From NCBI GenBank assembly GCA_903929135.1, contig CAIYTH010000002.1:1-64000 (forward strand): 64,000 bases of DNA, given 5' to 3'. How positions within the stretch are numbered: the first letter of the stretch is position 1; each line of letters opens with the position of its first letter. Position numbers and translations under genes: made by a program. The DNA comes from an uncultured Chlorobiales bacterium. Its GTDB lineage: Bacteria; Bacteroidota; Chlorobiia; Chlorobiales; Chlorobiaceae. The notes under the pieces were generated by a model. It was not told the DNA's origin. It saw only the letters and a list, made by a program, of their open reading frames with translations, and made no database searches. Shown here piece by piece: positions 58,936 through 64,000 of the stretch.

Positions 58936-59053
58936 AATGTTCTGGTCTTCTCCCGGTTCGGTTCGAGGGCGCCTTTGTTTGGAGGATTTAGCTTGTATAT
59001 TAGTATAGCAAAAGCAGTAAATATGACAAAGACAAACCGTTTGATGTCGGGCC

Positions 59054-60037
59054 ATGGAGCATGAAGAGATTCTTTCGGTCAGTAACCTGAGCGTTCATTT
59101 CCCGGTCCGGAAGGCTGGACTGTTCGGAGGCGGCGTGGTGTCGAGGGCCGTCAACGGCGTCTCTTTCGAGGTCATGAAGGGCGAAACCCTCGGATTGGTC
59201 GGGGAGTCGGGTTGCGGCAAGACTACCCTGGGAAGGGCTATCGTCAGGCTGGTGCAACCATCGAAGGGAGGAAAGGTCCTGTTTCGCGGACGCGACATCA
59301 CGGCCCTTGAAAACAACCGGTTCCGCCCGCTGCGCAAAGAGATGCAGATGATTTTCCAGGATCCCTTCGGTTCGCTCAACCCGCGCCTGACGGTCGGCCA
59401 GATGCTCGGAGAGGTGCTCCGGGTGCACGGTGTCACCAGGGGAGGTGAGGCGACGGCCAAAAAGGTCAGGGATCTGCTCGACACGGTCGGACTGAACCGG
59501 GAGTACGTCAACCGCTATCCGCATGAATTTTCCGGCGGGCAGCGCCAGCGGGTCGGCATCGCAAGGGCGCTGGCCGTCAATCCTTCGTTCATCATCTGCG
59601 ACGAACCGGTATCGGCGCTCGACGTTTCCATCCAGTCCCAGATCATCAACCTGCTCAAGGACCTTCAGCGGGAGTTCGGCCTGACCTACCTGTTTATCGC
59701 CCATGACCTTTCTGTGGTCGAGTATATCTCCGACCGGGTGGCCGTGATGTACCTCGGCAAGATCGTGGAGATCACCGACGGCGAGACCCTCTACGCCAGC
59801 CCGAAACACCCTTACACCCAGGCGCTGCTTTCGGCCATACCGCTTCCTGAGCTCGGCCACAGGAAGGAGCGCATCATGCTCAAGGGCGACCTGCCCGGCC
59901 CCCTTGCCATTCCGAAAGGGTGCAGCTTCCACCCCCGCTGTCCCTTTGCGTTCGCCGAATGCCGGGAGCGCGAGCCCGAGCTGCTGCCCCTGAAGGAGAA
60001 CCCTGCCCAGAGGGTGAGCTGCCTTCTCTACCAATGA
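59054..60037 (+). CDS. Oligopeptide/dipeptide ABC transporter ATPase (DppF/OppF-type), orphan
   Basis: The 327-residue ATPase has Walker A GESGCGKTT, Q-loop MIFQDPFGSLNPR, signature FSGGQRQRVGIARAL and Walker B FIICDEPVSALD. The C-terminal cysteine-rich oligopeptide extension follows (CSFHPRCPFAFAEC). In complete systems it pairs with DppD, two permeases and a binding protein, none of which are adjacent. It is followed 22 bases later by sppA. Peptide import is the likely role if the other parts exist elsewhere. Confidence 0.93.
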   Translation: MEHEEILSVSNLSVHFPVRKAGLFGGGVVSRAVNGVSFEVMKGETLGLVGESGCGKTTLGRAIVRLVQPSKGGKVLFRGRDITALENNRFRPLRKEMQMIFQDPFGSLNPRLTVGQMLGEVLRVHGVTRGGEATAKKVRDLLDTVGLNREYVNRYPHEFSGGQRQRVGIARALAVNPSFIICDEPVSALDVSIQSQIINLLKDLQREFGLTYLFIAHDLSVVEYISDRVAVMYLGKIVEITDGETLYASPKHPYTQALLSAIPLPELGHRKERIMLKGDLPGPLAIPKGCSFHPRCPFAFAECREREPELLPLKENPAQRVSCLLYQ

Positions 60038-60059
60038 ACCATTACCGACAAGCCGGAAC

Positions 60060-61847
60060 ATGACCGACAAACAAAAGAGGCGCGGATGCTGGCGCGCCGG
60101 ATGCCTGACGCTCGTTATCGCACCGCTTGCCATCCTGGCCGTTGCATGGGCGCTGGTTTCATGGAGCCACCGGCTCCCTGACCGTTTCGTGCTCAAGCTT
60201 GCCGTCGGCGGGCAGATCGACGAGCGTCCTGCGGATGCGGTTGCATTCCCGCTCGCAAAAGAGCGGCAGCTCCTCTCGCTTCAGGAGCTGCTGCAGATCA
60301 TGGAGCGCGCCCGGACGGACGGGAGGGTGCGCTCGGTGCTCCTCAATATCGACGGCGTGTCGGCTCCTCCGGCAAAGATCGGCCAGCTCAGGCGCTCCAT
60401 CGAGGCGCTGAGGAGTTCCGGCAAGAAAGTGACGGCGTTCCTCCGTTCGCCCGAGGACAAGGATTACCTGCTGGCGGTGGCCTGCGACTCGGTTGTGGTG
60501 CAGAAAGGCTCCTGGCTGCTGCTCGACGGACTCAAGGCCGAGATGTTCTTCCTTGCCGATCCGCTCAAAAAGCTCGGAGTGACCTTCCAGGCATCGCAGT
60601 GGAAAAAGTACAAGAGCGCCGTCGAAACCTTTACGAGAAGCTCGTCGAGTCCCGAGAGCCGCGAAGAGGTCGGCCAGCTCCTCGACCAGGCCTGGGATGA
60701 CTACCTCGGCTACGTTTCCGCCCGCCGGCATATCGACCGTGACGCCTTCAGGACGGTGGTCGACTCCGTGGCCGTGCTCTCCCCGGAAAAGGCCCTGTCA
60801 CAACACCTTGTCGACCGCGTGTCGAGCGCCTGGCAGCTCGAGAAGGAGTACGAGAAACGCTATGCTGCGAAGGCCGGCGAACTCTTCGTCGGCGGCCACG
60901 TCTACCTGCAGGAGACTGGCGGCCTGAGTGTTTCCGGCAAGGGCGGCACGGTGGCCGTGATCAACGTCACCGGCCCGATCGTCAGCGGCGGCATCACCGA
61001 GATGGCCGATGGGGAAGGGATCAGCGAGGGGACCTTCAGGCAGGCGATCAAGACGGCCATGGACGACAACGAGGTGAAGGCGATCGTACTCAGGATCGAC
61101 AGCCCCGGCGGCGAAGCCATGGCGGCTTCTTCCATGCTCGAGATGATCGATGCGGCACGCAGGACGAAACCGGTCGTGGCCTCGATGTCGGGCGTCGCGG
61201 CTTCCGGCGGCTACATGGTGGCCCTCGGCGCCGACCGTATTTTCGCCGAACCGATGACCGTGACCGGTTCGATCGGTGTGTTTGCCTTGAAGCCGGACAT
61301 CAGCGGCCTCCTGAAGATGACCGGAGTGAACCGCGAGGTGATCGTCCGCGGGCGGTATGCCGACGCCCATACGCCGTTCAAGCCGCTTGACGAGGCGTCG
61401 TTCAGGAAGTTCGACGAAACCTCCGGGGATATCTACCGCGATTTCGTCGGCAAGGTCGCTTCACGCCGGAGGATGAGCTTCGAACGGGCCGATTCCCTGG
61501 CCGGCGGTCGGGTATGGACCGGCAGGAAAGCGCTTGAGGTCGGGCTCGTCGACGGCATCGGCGGCCTTGACGACGCCGTCAAGGCCGCCCGGAAACTGGC
61601 GAAGATGGACGCCTCGAAAACCCCGGCCATGATCTACCTCCCGGCTGCACGGACATGGGCCGATTACCTGTTCGGCGACTCTTCGAGCCTCGGGCCAGGC
61701 TTCGCTTCGCGCCTCGTCTCGCTCTACGTCAGGCAAGCTGCGCCGCTGGCCCGCTCCATTCCCGGCCTCGGTACCGCCAGCCTGCTCCTTCGCACGGATT
61801 CTCCGCAGGTGCTGGCGATCGATCCGGTCGAGGTGATCATCCGCTGA
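60060..61847 (+). CDS. sppA: Signal peptide peptidase SppA, 67K (protease IV) type
   Basis: The 595-residue protein has one N-terminal transmembrane helix (about 14-34) and two ClpP-like domains. The catalytic lysine lies in KKYKSAVETFTR (near 184) in the first domain and the nucleophile serine in GVAASGGYMVAL (near 382) in the second, followed by TVTGSIGVF. It degrades cleaved signal peptides at the periplasmic face of the inner membrane. It follows the peptide-transport ATPase by 22 bases, so the two may share a transcript and a peptide-turnover theme. Confidence 0.95.
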   Translation: MTDKQKRRGCWRAGCLTLVIAPLAILAVAWALVSWSHRLPDRFVLKLAVGGQIDERPADAVAFPLAKERQLLSLQELLQIMERARTDGRVRSVLLNIDGVSAPPAKIGQLRRSIEALRSSGKKVTAFLRSPEDKDYLLAVACDSVVVQKGSWLLLDGLKAEMFFLADPLKKLGVTFQASQWKKYKSAVETFTRSSSSPESREEVGQLLDQAWDDYLGYVSARRHIDRDAFRTVVDSVAVLSPEKALSQHLVDRVSSAWQLEKEYEKRYAAKAGELFVGGHVYLQETGGLSVSGKGGTVAVINVTGPIVSGGITEMADGEGISEGTFRQAIKTAMDDNEVKAIVLRIDSPGGEAMAASSMLEMIDAARRTKPVVASMSGVAASGGYMVALGADRIFAEPMTVTGSIGVFALKPDISGLLKMTGVNREVIVRGRYADAHTPFKPLDEASFRKFDETSGDIYRDFVGKVASRRRMSFERADSLAGGRVWTGRKALEVGLVDGIGGLDDAVKAARKLAKMDASKTPAMIYLPAARTWADYLFGDSSSLGPGFASRLVSLYVRQAAPLARSIPGLGTASLLLRTDSPQVLAIDPVEVIIR

Positions 61848-62257
61848 CCATCCACTCGCAGGGTCTTCCGGCCAGAAACGCCGGAACCCTGTCGAGGTTC
61901 CGTTGCCGGATGCTCCGCATGTTATGATTCATATTGTTTGTTCTTTATTTCCCCGATAGTTACCTTGTATGAAAATTCAGCAATACCCCCTTCCTGCTGA
62001 ACCCCCGTTTCGATTCCCCCGTTGTTGCCCCCGATAGCAGAAGATCAGACGCCCGGTGATCGTCTTTGCGTGAGCATGTATCAGCCTGTGTCCTTGCATG
62101 CTTCCCCGGTGTCGTCGAGATCGTCAGTCCCGATGCCGTTGCCGACAGCTTTGCCGATGTCGATCGACTGCGGATGGACGCATGGCTGTATCGCCCGAAA
62201 TCCCCTCAATGTTCTCCGACTCGTTCGAGACTCGAATAACTTTGCCCGATACCTACG
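61848..62257. other. 410-base intergenic region with no gene identified
   Basis: An AT-rich patch at about 61918-61985 may hold a promoter for the HEAT-repeat gene. The short frames in the track here show no domain character. No hairpin with a T-tract was found after sppA. Confidence 0.45.
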
Positions 62258-63166
62258 ATGAGTGTTGAAAAATCTTCAGGAGACGCGGGAACGCGTGAGC
62301 CCGGCTGGACCGAGCGCAATTCTGCGTGGTCAGTTGTTCTGGCCAGTATCATCGTTGCGCTGGCGGGACTTTATGTCGGGTATGTGTTCAACCAGAATCA
62401 GCTCGAGATCGCTCGAATCAACAACCAGAAGCAGCTTGAGTTGACGCAGTTCAGGGAGATGTCCGGCCTCCTGCCTAAGCTGGTTTCGGAAAATATCAAC
62501 GAGCGGAGGTATACTGCTCTTGCCCTCGGGCTGTATGGCAAGGTTGCCATACGACCGCTGATCACGTTGCTGAACGATGACGATGCCAATGTGAGGGAAA
62601 GCGCCTCGAAATCGTTGTCTGCCATAGGGGGCGATGCCGTTGAACCCCTGGTGAACACGTTCAGGGACAACCACAACAGCGACCAGGTTCGGGCCCAGTC
62701 CCTGGAGACGCTCGATGAGATGCGGGCTCAGATTGTGCTTGTATTGTCGAGATCGGTGTTTGAAGCGCGTTCAACATCGGGTCTCCGCACCAGGGAGACC
62801 GCCGCGCGTATTATCGGGAACATGAAGGATAAAGCCAGCGTGCAGCTGCTGTTGAACTACCTTAAAGCGCCCCACGACTTCACGCTGGAAGAGGAGAAGC
62901 GTGTCGCAAGGGCTGTCCTGCATGCATTGGGGGGCATCGGTGACACACAGGCGATCGAGGACATTTTCACCTTCGTCATGAAAGTTCCGGACGAGGAGCT
63001 GCGGAAGAGTGCGGAAGAAGCCCTGGTGGGTTCCAGCGGTAATATCGTCTACAACAGGGACATCGTGACGGCAAAGATCAGGACGATCATGGAGGCTGAC
63101 AGCAGCGATACGGTGAGTAAAGCCGCATCGGAAGTTTTTGATTTGCAGCAGCAGCGGTATGAGTGA
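62258..63166 (+). CDS. Membrane-anchored HEAT-repeat protein
   Basis: The 302-residue protein has one transmembrane helix at about 24-46, then a helical repeat region with at least three HEAT/PBS-lyase-like units: RYTALALGLYGKVAIRPLITLL, VRESASKSLSAIGGDAVEPLV, and VARAVLHALGGIGDTQAIEDI. These form a scaffold for protein binding, facing cytoplasm or periplasm (the N-terminus lacks a cleavable signal). The family is not otherwise recognised and no partner gene is adjacent. Confidence 0.78.
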   Translation: MSVEKSSGDAGTREPGWTERNSAWSVVLASIIVALAGLYVGYVFNQNQLEIARINNQKQLELTQFREMSGLLPKLVSENINERRYTALALGLYGKVAIRPLITLLNDDDANVRESASKSLSAIGGDAVEPLVNTFRDNHNSDQVRAQSLETLDEMRAQIVLVLSRSVFEARSTSGLRTRETAARIIGNMKDKASVQLLLNYLKAPHDFTLEEEKRVARAVLHALGGIGDTQAIEDIFTFVMKVPDEELRKSAEEALVGSSGNIVYNRDIVTAKIRTIMEADSSDTVSKAASEVFDLQQQRYE

Positions 63167-63309
63167 CGGAGCCCACTGCCGGGGCTGCCATCATGGCACC
63201 GGCACCGTCGCCTCCATCGACCGGTTCCCTCCTCGCTGACCGGTCGACCCTTCCGCTCGTCTCCTTTCCGTGCCTTGCCCGGCGGCTATCATGCCGCAGT
63301 TCCGACCCT

Positions 63310-64000
63310 TCAGAAGTTCCAGAACTCCCGGTCCAGGTTCCGGTACTGGATGCCCTGCACCAGATGCTTCATCTCTATCCTTTCGGCTCCCTCGAGGTCG
63401 GCGATCGTCCGGCTGACCTTGAGGATGCGGTCGTGCGCCCTGGCCGACAGGTTCAGGCGGTTCATGGCCTCCATGAGGCGGTCGGAGCTTTGCCGGTCGA
63501 GCTCGCAGAACCGGCGGATCAGCTTCGAGTTCATCTGGGAGTTGGTGAATATCCTCGGGGAGGGAAGCGCCGCGAACCTCGCCTGCTGGATGCTGCGGGC
63601 CGCGATGACCCTCTTCCTGATGTCGCGAGAACATTCCGCGGTCGTGGATGAGAAGAGGTCGGCGTTCTCGACCCTGGGCACGTCGATGTGGATGTCGATC
63701 CTGTCGAGCAGCGGACCCGAGATTCTGGAAAGGTATCGCCGGATCTGCTCGGGAGAGGCGGTCGGCAGGCCGTCGCGATCCTTCAGCGCGCCAGCCGGGC
63801 TGGGGTTCATGGCTGCCACCAGCATGAACCCAGCCGGGTATCGGGTCGTCAGCGCGGCCCTCGACACGGTGACCTCGCGATCCTCCAGCGGTTGCCGGAG
63901 CACCTCGAGGGCGCTGCGCGTGAACTCCGGCAGTTCGTCGAGAAAGAGCACGCCGTTGTGCGAGAGGCTCACTTCGCCCGGCCTCGCCTGGGCCCCGCCC
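63310..64000 (-). CDS. comM: ComM/YifB family Mg-chelatase-like AAA ATPase, 3' part
   Basis: The frame is open to the window edge, so the N-terminal portion lies outside. What is visible reads GEVSLSHNGVLFLDELPEF (Walker B), then LRQPLEDREV, the sensor segment FMLVAAMNPSPAG, LDRIDIHIDVPRV (arginine finger region) and a C-terminal helical lid with NLSARAHDRILKVSRTIADLEG. ComM is a hexameric branch-migration helicase that widens recombination in natural transformation. The track's start at 63972 is an internal GTG. Confidence 0.95.
   Translation of the reverse strand, partial: GGAQARPGEVSLSHNGVLFLDELPEFTRSALEVLRQPLEDREVTVSRAALTTRYPAGFMLVAAMNPSPAGALKDRDGLPTASPEQIRRYLSRISGPLLDRIDIHIDVPRVENADLFSSTTAECSRDIRKRVIAARSIQQARFAALPSPRIFTNSQMNSKLIRRFCELDRQSSDRLMEAMNRLNLSARAHDRILKVSRTIADLEGAERIEMKHLVQGIQYRNLDREFWNF

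Overview
The window is a gene-dense, GC-rich stretch of a Gram-negative bacterial chromosome. The best fit is a green sulfur bacterium (Chlorobiaceae) or a close relative. This rests on several things read together: an LpxC-FabZ fusion (the Bacteroidota/Chlorobiota form), a carbamoyl-phosphate synthase large subunit present only as its N-terminal half, pyruvate phosphate dikinase, a B12-binding radical SAM protein, lipid A and Omp85 genes, and intergenic repeats of the kind found in these genomes. The assignment is inferred from content; no search was run. No rRNA, tRNA or CRISPR array was seen.

Layout. 1-3.8 kb: 3' part of hybrid cluster protein hcp, a B12 radical SAM enzyme and a HAD phosphatase. 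3.9-7.1 kb: a GtrABC-like glycosylation module (GT-C membrane protein, polyprenyl GT2, GtrA), interrupted by a tandem and palindromic repeat element. A paralogue of the GT-C protein lies at 16.5 kb. 7.2-12.7 kb: MFS transporter, DCC protein, small helical protein, PolB-like exonuclease, methyltransferase, and an AT-richer HigBA-like toxin-antitoxin pair. 12.9-24.1 kb: uvrA, a HiPIP-like mini-protein, a DnaJ-type zinc protein, a four-PAS hybrid histidine kinase, a group of very small proteins (zinc ribbons, a secreted His-rich peptide, TatA, DUF2892) and a DnaQ-like exonuclease. 24.1-36.9 kb: ppdK, an orphan nucleoside-type permease, elbB, a methyltransferase-like membrane protein, an isochorismatase-fold hydrolase, lpxK with a DUF374 acyltransferase, purD, a JAMM peptidase, half-length carB coupled to trpC, and rpe. 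36.9-49.8 kb: Omp85 protein, DUF2795, M23 peptidase, polA-pheA, yebC-ruvC, a phosphatidyltransferase, lpxC-fabZ, an inositol monophosphatase family gene, tspO and a DUF4405 membrane protein. 50-64 kb: acs, leuS, pnp, panC-rsmI, an orphan dppF-type ATPase, sppA, a HEAT-repeat protein and the 3' part of comM.

Most genes are core housekeeping: nucleotide and amino acid synthesis, envelope biogenesis, DNA repair and RNA processing. They lie in short operons, often with 1-17 base overlaps. The less ordinary material is mostly between genes: a helically phased array of DnaA-box-like sequences in a convergent gap at 46.2 kb, three families of short degenerate repeats, a terminator-like hairpin directly in front of acs, and a 340-base structured gap between acs and leuS.
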